A stretch of DNA of 64,000 nt, taken from the NCBI GenBank assembly GCA_910589555.1, contig CAJUTE010000011.1:1-64000 (forward strand). Direction: 5' to 3'. Under the pieces are notes generated by a model that made no database searches, was not told the DNA's origin, and worked only from the letters and a program-made list of their open reading frames with translations. Below, in pieces: positions 52,729 to 60,888 of this stretch (the stretch's first letter is position 1; each line of letters opens with the position of its first letter). The position numbers and the translations under genes were made by a program. Source of the DNA: an uncultured Muribaculum sp. (GTDB taxonomy: Bacteria > Bacteroidota > Bacteroidia > Bacteroidales > Muribaculaceae).

Positions 52729-54522
52729 TCAATAGCCCCATGAATTGACGCTGTTGTCGATCATGTCATTGGCGTCAATGGCTGCCTGAGGTATAGGCCA
52801 GAGGGTTTTAGCTCCGATAACCTCGGCGGCTGAGCCCTTCAGGTGGGGATTGTAGAGATTATTGTACTCGATCAATTTCTGAGTGCGGCGAAGGTCCATG
52901 CGGCGGAATCCGTTGCCAAACATTTCACAAGCGCCCTCCTTCAGGATATCGTCGATAGTGATGTTGCTCTTGTCGGAAAGACCGGCACGACGGCGCAAAG
53001 CATTCAATCGGTCATCAGCTTTGCCGGGCTGTCCACCTTTAAGGTAGGCCTCTGAGGCTACAAGAAACACTTCAGGAAGCGTGATCACATGAACGTCACG
53101 GAAGCTCACTCCTGACTTGTACATGGCGGTGTTGCTGTCGTCAAACTTGCGGCAAGGATGCACTGCCCAAGCCTTTGACTGCACCACATCATGATTGTCG
53201 AAATCATACTTTGCTACCACACCGGTGGTTGATTCCTCCATGTCGGCATAATATATCTTCCACGGCTCAATGACGGCGGTCTTCTCATCCATGGGAATCA
53301 CGAAGGTCATGGCGCGGTTCACGGGATCCTGGGCTCTCCATGCCGCAATCTGCTGCGGGGTCGACTCCCAGTGAGCGGGGTAATAAACACCCACGGGCTT
53401 GCCCTGAGCCTTGTTGCCATTCTTGTACCACCCGAAATAGTCGCCTTTGGGAGCGCTCACGCCAAACTTCTCGGCATCGGGGTCGGTGGGATCCCAGGTG
53501 TCCTCCACGAGGAGTTCCTGAAGGAAAGTCACCGAGTAGCGCTTGTCGCCAGGCTCGAAGCATTTCAACGCATGGAGATTGGGGGTGAAGTCCGATGAAC
53601 CGTTCTTCATGCCCTCTTCCTGACCGCCATAATATCCGCTGAAATAGCTCTGCCATGCATTGCCTTTCGACTTGTCGTGAGTAGCCTCGTAGCTGTACTC
53701 GATATCGAAAAGGAATTCGGCATTGTCATCACCTGAATAATCGGCAGCCCATAGATCGGCGAAATCGGCGGTGAGAGTGCGTCCGGCAATCACCTCATCG
53801 GCAAGACGTGCCGCTTCAGTGAAATAATCGGGACGGTTGAGATCCCACGCGGCAGAAAGATAGGTCTTGGCAAGAAGAGCCTTTGCGCTCTCGATGCTCG
53901 CCTCTCCGCCACCCTGTATTGCCGACGAGGGGACAAGCTTATTGTTGGCTATCACCTCGGTGAGCTGATCGATGATGTGGGCGTAGATGTCCTTTGCCGG
54001 AGATACGGGATAACCCTTGACAGCAGTGCTGGCATATTCAGTCACCAGCGGCACTCCGCCATAATTGTTGACGAGAAGATAGTAGAACATCGAGTTAATG
54101 AAACGTCCCTCATCGATCGCTTTCTGCTTTACATCGGCGCTCACTTTTGCCGAAGGGGCATAGTGCTGGATCTGGAGAGTGGAGCGGATGCCGTCATAAC
54201 ACTGAGTGTAGAACTTAAGCACTGTGGCGTGCTGGGGATTGAAATTCTGCCAGCGGTGAAGACCCGGGTCTATGTCTCGGCGGCTGTCCTGATAGAGATC
54301 GGTGCCGGCATTGAAAAATTCGGGAGTGTCACCGGTAGAGAATATGTCGGTCAACTGAGCGTAGGAATCATACACCAGCGACTTGAATCCCGATTCAGTC
54401 GAGAAATAATCGGTATCGGTCACCGAGCTCTTGTTGTCGGAATCAAGAAAGTCAGAGCATCCGGTAGCTGTCATCGCCAATCCAATAGCGGTGGCGCACA
54501 TTATATTTTTATATAGTTTCAT
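52729..54522 (-). CDS. SusD/RagB family nutrient-binding lipoprotein
   Basis: A 597-residue surface lipoprotein with lipobox MTATGCSD (Cys near 22). It has the SusD pattern: SVTDTDYFSTESGFKSLVYDSY, a TPR-rich helical body (AKALLAKTYLSAAWDLN) and the C-terminal signature RRMDLRRTQKLIEYNNLYNPH. SusD proteins bind glycans and form a lid on the SusC barrel. The fucI and fucP neighbours suggest fucose-containing glycans such as mucin or milk-type oligosaccharides, but no fucosidase is present, so the ligand is unproven. It is 24 bases downstream of susC. Confidence 0.92.
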   Translation of the reverse strand: MKLYKNIMCATAIGLAMTATGCSDFLDSDNKSSVTDTDYFSTESGFKSLVYDSYAQLTDIFSTGDTPEFFNAGTDLYQDSRRDIDPGLHRWQNFNPQHATVLKFYTQCYDGIRSTLQIQHYAPSAKVSADVKQKAIDEGRFINSMFYYLLVNNYGGVPLVTEYASTAVKGYPVSPAKDIYAHIIDQLTEVIANNKLVPSSAIQGGGEASIESAKALLAKTYLSAAWDLNRPDYFTEAARLADEVIAGRTLTADFADLWAADYSGDDNAEFLFDIEYSYEATHDKSKGNAWQSYFSGYYGGQEEGMKNGSSDFTPNLHALKCFEPGDKRYSVTFLQELLVEDTWDPTDPDAEKFGVSAPKGDYFGWYKNGNKAQGKPVGVYYPAHWESTPQQIAAWRAQDPVNRAMTFVIPMDEKTAVIEPWKIYYADMEESTTGVVAKYDFDNHDVVQSKAWAVHPCRKFDDSNTAMYKSGVSFRDVHVITLPEVFLVASEAYLKGGQPGKADDRLNALRRRAGLSDKSNITIDDILKEGACEMFGNGFRRMDLRRTQKLIEYNNLYNPHLKGSAAEVIGAKTLWPIPQAAIDANDMIDNSVNSWGY

Positions 54523-54546
54523 TGTGTGTGTCTATCGTTATTAAGA

Positions 54547-57500
54547 TTAAAACTTAAGATTCATACCAAATTGATAAGTCACTGACGAGGGACCGCCGTT
54601 GGTGAGGTTGGCGCCTGCCCACTCCGGGTCAAAGCCTTTGTACTTGGTCCAGCAGAAGGGATTCAGCACGTTGACGTAGAGTCGCAGATCCTTCACATAA
54701 ACCTTGTCCATCCACTTCTTGGGGAATGTGTAGCCGAGTGTTATATTTTTCACCTTCACGAATGAAGTGTCATGATATTTCACCGCATCGCTGCCTTTGC
54801 CGAAGTAGCCGCCATAGGTCTTGTCGGTGTTGTTCGGGTAAGGGAACTTTCCATAATGGGTGTCGACGGTGGTGATAATCTGTCCGGTCGACGGATCCAT
54901 GATTGGAGTTCCGGCGGGGATATAGTAGTCAAACATCAACTTCTGGCGTCCGCGGTCCGACAGGTCGAAGTACTGCTCGTGGAAGTAACTGCGCGACATC
55001 TGTCCCTGCTTGGTGTAGAGCATGAAGGAGAAGTCCCAGCCTTTCCAACTCATTGACGAGATCAAGCTTCCGGTCCAGGTGGGGTCGGTACACCCTATCA
55101 CATGGCGGTCATTTGCGTCGATCACGCCGTCATCGTTCCAGTCGTTGACTGCCCACTGACCTTCATACCAGTTGAGGTTGCTCGCCGAGCCTTTGCCGTA
55201 TTTTTCAACCACTTCTTGAAGAGTGTAATGCTTCTTGCCGTTGATGGTGTTCATCGTCACACCCTTGTCGGTGATAACGCCGGCATCGGAATAACCGTAG
55301 ATCACGTTAAGACGCTCGCCGAGGAACCATGCCTTGCTGATATCGTCGCCATTGGGAAGAGAGGTGATCTTGCTCCAGTTGCGGGCAAAGTTTACCGACA
55401 CGTTCCAGTAGAAGTCGCGGGTGCGGATAACTCCTATGTTCACTCCAAGCTCGATACCGGTGTTGCGGATCGATCCGATATTGGTGGTAATCTTTGTTTC
55501 GCCCGATTCGATGGGCACGGTGGCATCCATGATCTGACCGTCGGAATCCTTGCGGTAAAAGTCGGCTGACACATTCAAGCGGTTGTTGAAGATGCCGAAA
55601 TCAACTCCGAAATCAAATTCCTTTATCTTTTCCCATACCAGCGCCTGGTCGATAAGTCCGTTGGGGTAATATCCCATGTGCTCAACGCCGCCGATGATGG
55701 TATAGTTAGGTCCGGCTGCCGATGAGTTGGTCACATAGTCGCCCACATTGTTATTTCCTGTGATACCGTAAGAGAGACGGAACTTAAGGTTGTCGAGCCA
55801 CTGTACGTCGCGAAGGAACTCCTCCTGGCTTGCGCGCCATGCGAATGCCGCCGACGGGAACCATCCCCAACGATGATCTTTAGCGAAACGCGAGCTGCCG
55901 TCAGTACGGATGGTCGCGGTGAGCATATATCGGTCATCGTAGTTGTAGTTTGCTCGTGCTGCAAATGACATGATCGACGACTCGGTGTAGGTGGAGGCAA
56001 GAGTGGGATTTGAAGCGCCCTTGTTCATCGCCCACCATTTGAGCTTGTCATCTGCCACATTCTGCACGGTCTGAGTGTAGGTCTCCTTATTGGAGCGATG
56101 CATTGAGAACAATCCCATCATGTTAAGAGAGTGCTTGTTCCATTTTTTGTTCCAGTCAATCTGGTTGTCCCAAGTCCAGTCAAGGCGCTCAGTGTTGATG
56201 CTGCTTGCCTGATTGTACTTTTTATTCTGGTACCATGAGCTTCCGAGAGGATATTTGTCTGATACTCCTGTAGCCATCCATATACCCTGACGTCCGTGAT
56301 AATAATTGGGAGAGAGTGTGGTGGTGAAACGCAGACCGTCGGCGATGTTAAGACGCAGATAAGCGTTACCAAACACGTGGAACTTCCTTGTGGAATTGTC
56401 GTAGGGATTGATCTCAAAGTCGATAAGCGGGTTAGGCATCGATGAGAAAGAGAAGTTGCCCACTTTGCCGGGTATCGGCGCCAAGGTGCCATCCTCATTA
56501 TAAGGCGACAGGATGGTGGGGAACCAGAAAGCATTGTTGTAGGGAGAGAAATTGGCTGAAGTCTCAGTGATCCAGTCGTTGACCACGTCGTGGGCAAGAT
56601 TCACCGACATACCGGCTTCAACCACCTTGGAGAGTTTGCTGTCAAAAGCACCCTTGAGGTTCACGCGCCAATAGTCATTGTTCTTGAACACGTTTTCTTC
56701 GCTCTGATATCCAAGACCGAGACGATAGGTGGTCTTTTCAGTGGAGCCGCTGGCACTCACAAAGTGATTCTGCTGATGACCGGTGCGGAGCACGCTACCC
56801 TTCCAGTCATAGTTTTCATTATCCATATAACGCTGGCGGAGCACGCTGTTCTGGAAATCACCGCCGGTAAAGAATGCCGAGGCGAGATTGCCGTCGGTGA
56901 GGTAATATTTCACACTTCCGTCAGCGCCTACTCCTCCCACTCCGTAAGTGGGGTCAAGAATGGTATATTTGGCAAGACGATAGTCCATGAACTGACGTGA
57001 ATCCATGAAATCGGGCATACGTGAAGCTTTGCGGAATCCATAATATCCGTCGTAGCTCACCTCGACAGGCATCGATTTTCCGGCTGACGCGCCGCCACCC
57101 TTGGTGGTCACCACGATCACACCGTTGGAAGCGCGGCTACCATAAATTGCGGTAGACGATGCGTCCTTCAATACGTCGATACGCTCAATGTCGGAGGGGT
57201 TGAGATAGTCAATCGATGACACCACCAGTCCGTCGACCACATAAAGAGGCTTGGTTGATTTATTGATTGACGACTGTCCGCGTATCTGCATCGAGAATTC
57301 GCCGTTAGCTCGTGAATTGCTCGAAGTGATGTTCAAGCCCGGAACGGCTCCCTGGAGAGCGTCCTCAACTCGGACTGTACCGCGAGCCTGAAGCTTTTCG
57401 CCCGACATAGAGCCCATGGCTCCGGTGAGGTCTGACTTCTTCATGGTACCATATCCGACCACCACCACTTCGTCAAGCAACTGATTGTCTTCGGCCAATA

Positions 57501-57789
57501 CAATAGTGTAATTAGATTCCTCACCCACCTTCATTACTTTTGGCTGATAGCCGATGTAGGTGATTCTAAGTTCTGCGCCGGGCTTCACATCAAGAGTGAA
57601 TTTCCCGTCAATGTCGGTAGATACGCCGTTGGCGGTACCCACTTCAATTACATTTGCGCCTGTCAAAGGCTCGTCGGTCGTGTCAACTACCGTTCCTGTG
57701 ATCTGGCGAGTCTGTGCGAAGGAAGCCAAGCATACCGATCCCATGAGGAGGGTTGCAAATGCCCTTCTGGCAAGCTTTTCAAAAAACAT
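54547..57789 (-). CDS. SusC/RagA TonB-linked outer-membrane receptor
   Basis: A 1080-residue TonB-dependent importer. After the signal peptide (1-25) comes the carboxypeptidase-regulatory-like domain (about 28-110, ITGTVVDTTDEPLTGANVIE), then the SusC linker LLDEVVVVGYGTMKKSDLTG and plug (about 115-240, QIRGQSSINKSTKPLYVVDG, GSRASNGVIVVTTKGG). The rest is the 22-strand barrel, ending in aromatic QFGMNLKF. It pairs with the SusD protein in energised uptake of bound glycans. A promoter lies about 190 nt upstream, leaving a long leader. No anti-sigma factor, ECF or hybrid sensor gene is in view to control it. Confidence 0.93.
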   Translation of the reverse strand: MFFEKLARRAFATLLMGSVCLASFAQTRQITGTVVDTTDEPLTGANVIEVGTANGVSTDIDGKFTLDVKPGAELRITYIGYQPKVMKVGEESNYTIVLAEDNQLLDEVVVVGYGTMKKSDLTGAMGSMSGEKLQARGTVRVEDALQGAVPGLNITSSNSRANGEFSMQIRGQSSINKSTKPLYVVDGLVVSSIDYLNPSDIERIDVLKDASSTAIYGSRASNGVIVVTTKGGGASAGKSMPVEVSYDGYYGFRKASRMPDFMDSRQFMDYRLAKYTILDPTYGVGGVGADGSVKYYLTDGNLASAFFTGGDFQNSVLRQRYMDNENYDWKGSVLRTGHQQNHFVSASGSTEKTTYRLGLGYQSEENVFKNNDYWRVNLKGAFDSKLSKVVEAGMSVNLAHDVVNDWITETSANFSPYNNAFWFPTILSPYNEDGTLAPIPGKVGNFSFSSMPNPLIDFEINPYDNSTRKFHVFGNAYLRLNIADGLRFTTTLSPNYYHGRQGIWMATGVSDKYPLGSSWYQNKKYNQASSINTERLDWTWDNQIDWNKKWNKHSLNMMGLFSMHRSNKETYTQTVQNVADDKLKWWAMNKGASNPTLASTYTESSIMSFAARANYNYDDRYMLTATIRTDGSSRFAKDHRWGWFPSAAFAWRASQEEFLRDVQWLDNLKFRLSYGITGNNNVGDYVTNSSAAGPNYTIIGGVEHMGYYPNGLIDQALVWEKIKEFDFGVDFGIFNNRLNVSADFYRKDSDGQIMDATVPIESGETKITTNIGSIRNTGIELGVNIGVIRTRDFYWNVSVNFARNWSKITSLPNGDDISKAWFLGERLNVIYGYSDAGVITDKGVTMNTINGKKHYTLQEVVEKYGKGSASNLNWYEGQWAVNDWNDDGVIDANDRHVIGCTDPTWTGSLISSMSWKGWDFSFMLYTKQGQMSRSYFHEQYFDLSDRGRQKLMFDYYIPAGTPIMDPSTGQIITTVDTHYGKFPYPNNTDKTYGGYFGKGSDAVKYHDTSFVKVKNITLGYTFPKKWMDKVYVKDLRLYVNVLNPFCWTKYKGFDPEWAGANLTNGGPSSVTYQFGMNLKF

Positions 57790-57988
57790 ATACGAAATTT
57801 TAGATTAAGTTGGTTGTAAAAAAATACGGTTGGTTTTGTTTTGATTACAATGCGTGTGTAATTGGTCTTGTGTGTGTTTAACAAGAAAAAGGTTTAGCAA
57901 GATAAAAGGGGGCTGATTTTTCGAACTGATATGTCCTCGGGAATCCACTCTTTGATGTGGCTGGACAAGTCGTAAATCTTCTACGCTG

Positions 57989-57996
57989 CAAATTTA
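57989..57996 (-). promoter_or_regulatory. Promoter -7 box of susC
   Basis: TAAATTTG on the minus strand matches the -7 box. TTTG at 58013-58016 is 16 bp away, a little close. A leader of about 190 nt precedes susC. Confidence 0.55.
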
Positions 57997-58258
57997 CAAC
58001 AGCAATTTCATTCAAAAAGCATTTATACAAAATTTAACGTGGCATTTTGCTGCAAAATAACATTAAAATCTATTCAAAATTGTAAATACCATAGTAAATA
58101 TCCTCAATTTAAGCAGATTATGCTGTCATATTGACACATTAACACAATACTCATTTTACTCCACATTCTACAAATATAATGATTATATCGGAATAACCAC
58201 CATCTTTTTATACACTTTTTAAGCATATTATTTTTTTGGCATTTTTATGGCGGCAAGA

Positions 58259-58290
58259 TTTGGAAAAGTCAACAATTTCACTTAACTTTG
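58259..58290 (+). promoter_or_regulatory. Promoter of a candidate non-coding RNA
   Basis: TTTG (58259-58262), 20 bp, then TAACTTTG (58283-58290) fully matches the consensus. Predicted start near 58297. The stretch 57997-58258 before it is AT-rich with nothing recognisable. Confidence 0.7.
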
Positions 58291-58296
58291 TGTTAT

Positions 58297-58550
58297 AAGA
58301 GAAAGGCAAGAGAGCCTATTTGAAGAAATAACCACATCAAAGTTGATTGGGAAACTCATCAAATTTTAATGAAATACCGAGACAAGCTTAGTCGCCCAAT
58401 GGCGGGCCCCACCTCTTTGAGGCTACCTTCTTAGGTACAAGGCGGATTACAAAGGACGGCGAGCGCTCAAATCCTGTCATTCGGAGTTTCATCGCATCCT
58501 TTGGTGTGGCACTATAAGTCAAGCAAACTGAGGTTTGCTTGACTTTTTTT
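58297..58550 (+). ncRNA. Candidate non-coding RNA, about 250 nt
   Basis: A consensus promoter and a strong terminator (58516-58550) bracket 250 bases with no convincing plus-strand ORF. The longest possibility is a 21-codon frame (ATG 58370) with no sign of selection. The middle is more GC-rich than the flanks and shows some pairing potential, such as around CGCCCAATGGCGGGC and GGCTACCTTCTTAGGTAC. I do not recognise tmRNA, RNase P or SRP signatures. It may be a small regulatory RNA or a transcribed dispersed repeat. Both ends are inferred. Confidence 0.45.
58516..58550 (+). terminator. Strong intrinsic terminator
   Basis: A perfect 13-bp stem, AAGTCAAGCAAAC (58516-58528) with GTTTGCTTGACTT (58533-58545), loop TGAG, is followed by five further T. 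Confidence 0.9.
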
Positions 58551-58560
58551 ATTCCACCAC

Positions 58561-58651
58561 CCGCACGAGCAACGCGAGTGTGGGGATGCAGGAGCGGCAT
58601 AGTCGCGATGTTGTGGTAAGCCCCGCACAAGCAACGCGAGTGTGGGGATGC
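58561..58651. repeat. Two 29-bp direct repeats
   Basis: 58561-58589 and 58623-58651 are identical at 28 of 29 positions, spaced 62 bp start to start. Each contains CCGCAC and GTGTGG arms that can pair around AGCAACGCGA. They lie between the ncRNA terminator and the TPR gene terminator. The family is unknown; only two copies are seen here. Confidence 0.65.
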
Positions 58652-58664
58652 TTATCTCTGCCAG

Positions 58665-58695
58665 ACTATGAGCTTCGAAGAAGCGATATAGTCAT
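58665..58695. repeat. Hairpin element with CTTCGAAG
   Basis: GACTAT and ATAGTC arms enclose GCTTC-GAA-GAAGC, forming an almost continuous hairpin. The core resembles 46726-46740. It is probably a REP-like intergenic palindrome. Confidence 0.45.
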
Positions 58696-58714
58696 AATCA
58701 ACCAGATAATAACG

Positions 58715-58748
58715 CAGGGGCGCGTCTCACTAATGAGACACGCCCCTG
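58715..58748 (-). terminator. Terminator hairpin of the TPR gene
   Basis: A 15-position stem with one mismatch (58715-58729 with 58734-58748, loop CTAA) lies 25 bases after the TPR gene stop. The T-run is poor (GTTATTATC), so efficiency is uncertain. Confidence 0.6.
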
Positions 58749-58772
58749 ATAAGTTATGCTATTATCAAGCGA

Positions 58773-59453
58773 TTACTTGTTGTTTGCCTGATACTCGGCA
58801 CGTGCTATGTACTTGTCGATATCAAGACGATACTGTCCCGCATACTCGGGATAATCCGACTTGATCTCCTTGAGCACTTTCAATTCAGCGGCATAGTCAC
58901 CCTGAGCACGAAGCACTGTAGCCTTTTTCATCATGAAAAGCGGAGTATAAAGAGCGTTGTCGTCGCTTTGGCTGATAGCCTTGTCGTAGGACTTCAATGC
59001 AGCGCTATAGTTTTGAAGATTCACGTAGCAGTCACCTTCAAGCGACATAGCCGCAGCTCCTACAAGAGCTTCCTTGGGGCTAAAACCCTTAAGGTCGGCA
59101 AGAGCCTCTTCATATTTACCATTCTTATAACTGATGGTAGCAGCCATCAACGCTGCGCGATTGCCGGCGTCATAGCCATACTGATCAGCCACCATGCGAT
59201 ATTGGGCGAGAGCGATGGAATCATTGCCCTGGGCAAGCTCGATGTCAGCTTTCGACACAGCTTCATTAGCTTTCACAATACCCGGCTTGCGGATAAAGAA
59301 AAGATAGACAATAACCAACACCGCGATTACGGAGATGGCAATCATGCCCCACATAAGATACTTTTGACCCTTGGTCACATTGTTTTTCAACTCTTGATTG
59401 TCCTTAGTCACTTCATCAAGTGCTATAGGATCCTTCTGGTCATTTTCAGCCAT
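58773..59453 (-). CDS. Membrane-anchored TPR protein
   Basis: A 226-residue protein with a soluble charged N-terminus (1-28), one transmembrane helix (about 33-52, LMWGMIAISVIAVLVIVYLF) and a periplasmic TPR region (about 60-220). Repeat units are visible: ELAQGNDSIALAQYRMVADQ, AATISYKNGKYEEALADLKG, LEGDCYVNLQNYSAALKSYD and VLRAQGDYAAELKVLKEIKS. The layout resembles YfgM, which works with PpiD at the Sec translocon, but the similarity is architectural only. It is a single-gene unit with its own promoter and terminator. Confidence 0.82.
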   Translation of the reverse strand: MAENDQKDPIALDEVTKDNQELKNNVTKGQKYLMWGMIAISVIAVLVIVYLFFIRKPGIVKANEAVSKADIELAQGNDSIALAQYRMVADQYGYDAGNRAALMAATISYKNGKYEEALADLKGFSPKEALVGAAAMSLEGDCYVNLQNYSAALKSYDKAISQSDDNALYTPLFMMKKATVLRAQGDYAAELKVLKEIKSDYPEYAGQYRLDIDKYIARAEYQANNK

Positions 59454-59513
59454 TGTATAAATAGTTTTTTCTTAATTAACAATCTAAATCGCGATTTGGG
59501 TCAATCGCAACGG

Positions 59514-59543
59514 CAAATTTACTCCAAAATCCTTACAACTCAA
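59514..59543 (-). promoter_or_regulatory. Promoter of the TPR gene
   Basis: On the minus strand TTG (59541-59543), 19 bp, then TAAATTTG (59514-59521) fits the consensus. Transcription would start about 55 nt before the gene. Confidence 0.72.
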
Positions 59544-59731
59544 AATTTTTTCAAAAATAAGTAAATTTAATATCCCTGAATAATCACAGTTAATCGTTTT
59601 TATAACTCCCACACAATAACAAAATTTCTTTTCCATTGGTTACATACATCCAACTTATCCAACTCACTCCGCAGGGGTTACAGTTATCGTAGCCTTGCAT
59701 ACTACAGATCGTCATATGTCTATTTCCCGGA

Positions 59732-59920
59732 TTGGGAGATTTTGCAGATGTGTCTGCAAAATCTTACTTGGTCGCATATTCAGATGAATATTCAATTCTA
59801 AATGGCAATAAGCAGTTATTCGCCTCAAAATATCTGACATACCTTCCTACTGAAGAAGAACTGAGATCAGAGATTGAAAATCAGAAGCAAATATATCTCT
59901 TACAAAAAGGGAAAATATAA
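59732..59920 (+). pseudogene. C-terminal relic of a YhcG/DUF1016 nuclease-family gene
   Basis: Only the last 40 or so residues look real: ILNGNKQLFASKYLTYLPTE then EELRSEIENQKQ. In YhcG-type (DUF1016) proteins the end carries a similar QLFVSxYxxYLPxxEEL pattern; this is recognition from memory. The PDDEXK nuclease core, which would be several hundred residues, is absent. A perfect 10-bp inverted repeat (ATTTTGCAGA, 59739-59748 with 59753-59762) lies right at the front of the fragment, perhaps at the deletion junction. 59544-59731 shows nothing else. There is no promoter, and it is probably not expressed. Confidence 0.4.
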
Positions 59921-59990
59921 TATGGTGTCTTTAATAATGTAAGATATATTTGGCAATAGCTATTGCAAACTCACCTCCGCAATTTTTTGT

Positions 59991-59998
59991 TAACTTTG
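59991..59998 (+). promoter_or_regulatory. Promoter -7 box of zupT
   Basis: TAACTTTG matches the consensus but ends four bases before the zupT ATG at 60003. The mRNA would be leaderless or nearly so. No TTG at the usual spacing. Confidence 0.5.
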
Positions 59999-60002
59999 TA
60001 TT

Positions 60003-60803
60003 ATGGAAGATATATCTACTCAAGCATTATTAATAGCGTTGCTTATGACAACGATAGCCGGCATGGGAACCGGCATAGGCGCGTTGTTGTCGCTCTTGCC
60101 CATGGCAAGGGATGCCCGTTTTCTGTCAGGAGCATTGGGGTTTTCTGCCGGCGTGATGCTCTATGTGTCATTTCTCGACCTCATGCCCGAAGCAATCGCA
60201 GAGCTTGGCGAAGCGTGGGGAGAGCGTCCCGGACAGATCTATTCCGTGATCGCATTTTTTATAGGGATAGCCATTATCGCCCTTATCGACTTCCTTGTGC
60301 CGGAAAACAGCAACCCGCACGAGTATGACCACCACGTGGGCGACACCCATCCTTCACGTTCAAAGCGTGCCGGAATCATGCTTGCGTTAGCGATCGGAAT
60401 CCACAATTTCCCCGAAGGAATAGCCACCTTCATCTCGGCTCTCGACGGAATGACAATAGCCATACCAATTGTAGTGGCTATCATGCTCCACAACATTCCG
60501 GAAGGAATAGCCGTGTCAGTACCGGTCTACAACGCCACCGGCAGCCACCGCAAGGCATTTCTGTGGAGCATAATCTCAGGACTTGCCGAACCGCTTGGCG
60601 CCATTGTGGCTATTCTGTTCCTACTCCCCTTCTGGAGCCCCGCGATCAACGCGCTCCTCCTTGCCGGGGTTGCCGGAATTATGGTCTACATCGCCGTCGA
60701 CGAGCTACTTCCCGGAGCCGAAAGCTACGGTCACCACCACACAACCATCAGCTGGCTCATCCTCGGCATGGCTCTCATGGCTCTCTCCATCCTCCTCGTC
60801 TAA
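60003..60803 (+). CDS. zupT: ZIP family metal transporter
   Basis: A 266-residue divalent-cation importer of the ZIP family, closest in form to ZupT. About eight transmembrane helices are visible. The metal-binding helices IV and V contain HNFPEGIATFISAL (about 138-151) and HNIPEGIAVSVPVY (about 164-177), the paired His, Asn and Glu that form the binuclear site. The loop between helices III and IV is His-containing (NPHEYDHHVGDTHPS, about 102-116), typical of this family. It takes up zinc, iron or manganese through the inner membrane. It is probably transcribed alone from an unusually close promoter. Confidence 0.93.
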   Translation: MEDISTQALLIALLMTTIAGMGTGIGALLSLLPMARDARFLSGALGFSAGVMLYVSFLDLMPEAIAELGEAWGERPGQIYSVIAFFIGIAIIALIDFLVPENSNPHEYDHHVGDTHPSRSKRAGIMLALAIGIHNFPEGIATFISALDGMTIAIPIVVAIMLHNIPEGIAVSVPVYNATGSHRKAFLWSIISGLAEPLGAIVAILFLLPFWSPAINALLLAGVAGIMVYIAVDELLPGAESYGHHHTTISWLILGMALMALSILLV

Positions 60804-60856
60804 ATCAAACTATAGGTGTCGCCCGACAAAACACATAAATTTAGCAATAAATCTAT

Positions 60857-60864
60857 TACCTTTG
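60857..60864 (+). promoter_or_regulatory. Promoter -7 box of the TlpA-like gene
   Basis: TACCTTTG matches the consensus and would start transcription near 60871, about 18 nt before the ATG. No -33 TTG is evident. Confidence 0.55.
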
Positions 60865-60888
60865 CAATGACCATAATCACAGATATCA

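Noticed and set aside
57790..57988. Riboswitch in the long susC leader
   Set aside because: No known aptamer pattern or terminator-antiterminator pair was visible.
58388..58630. 80-codon minus-strand frame across the candidate ncRNA
   Set aside because: It runs antisense through a strong terminator and one of the direct repeats, has no promoter or ribosome site, and its composition looks like a shadow frame.
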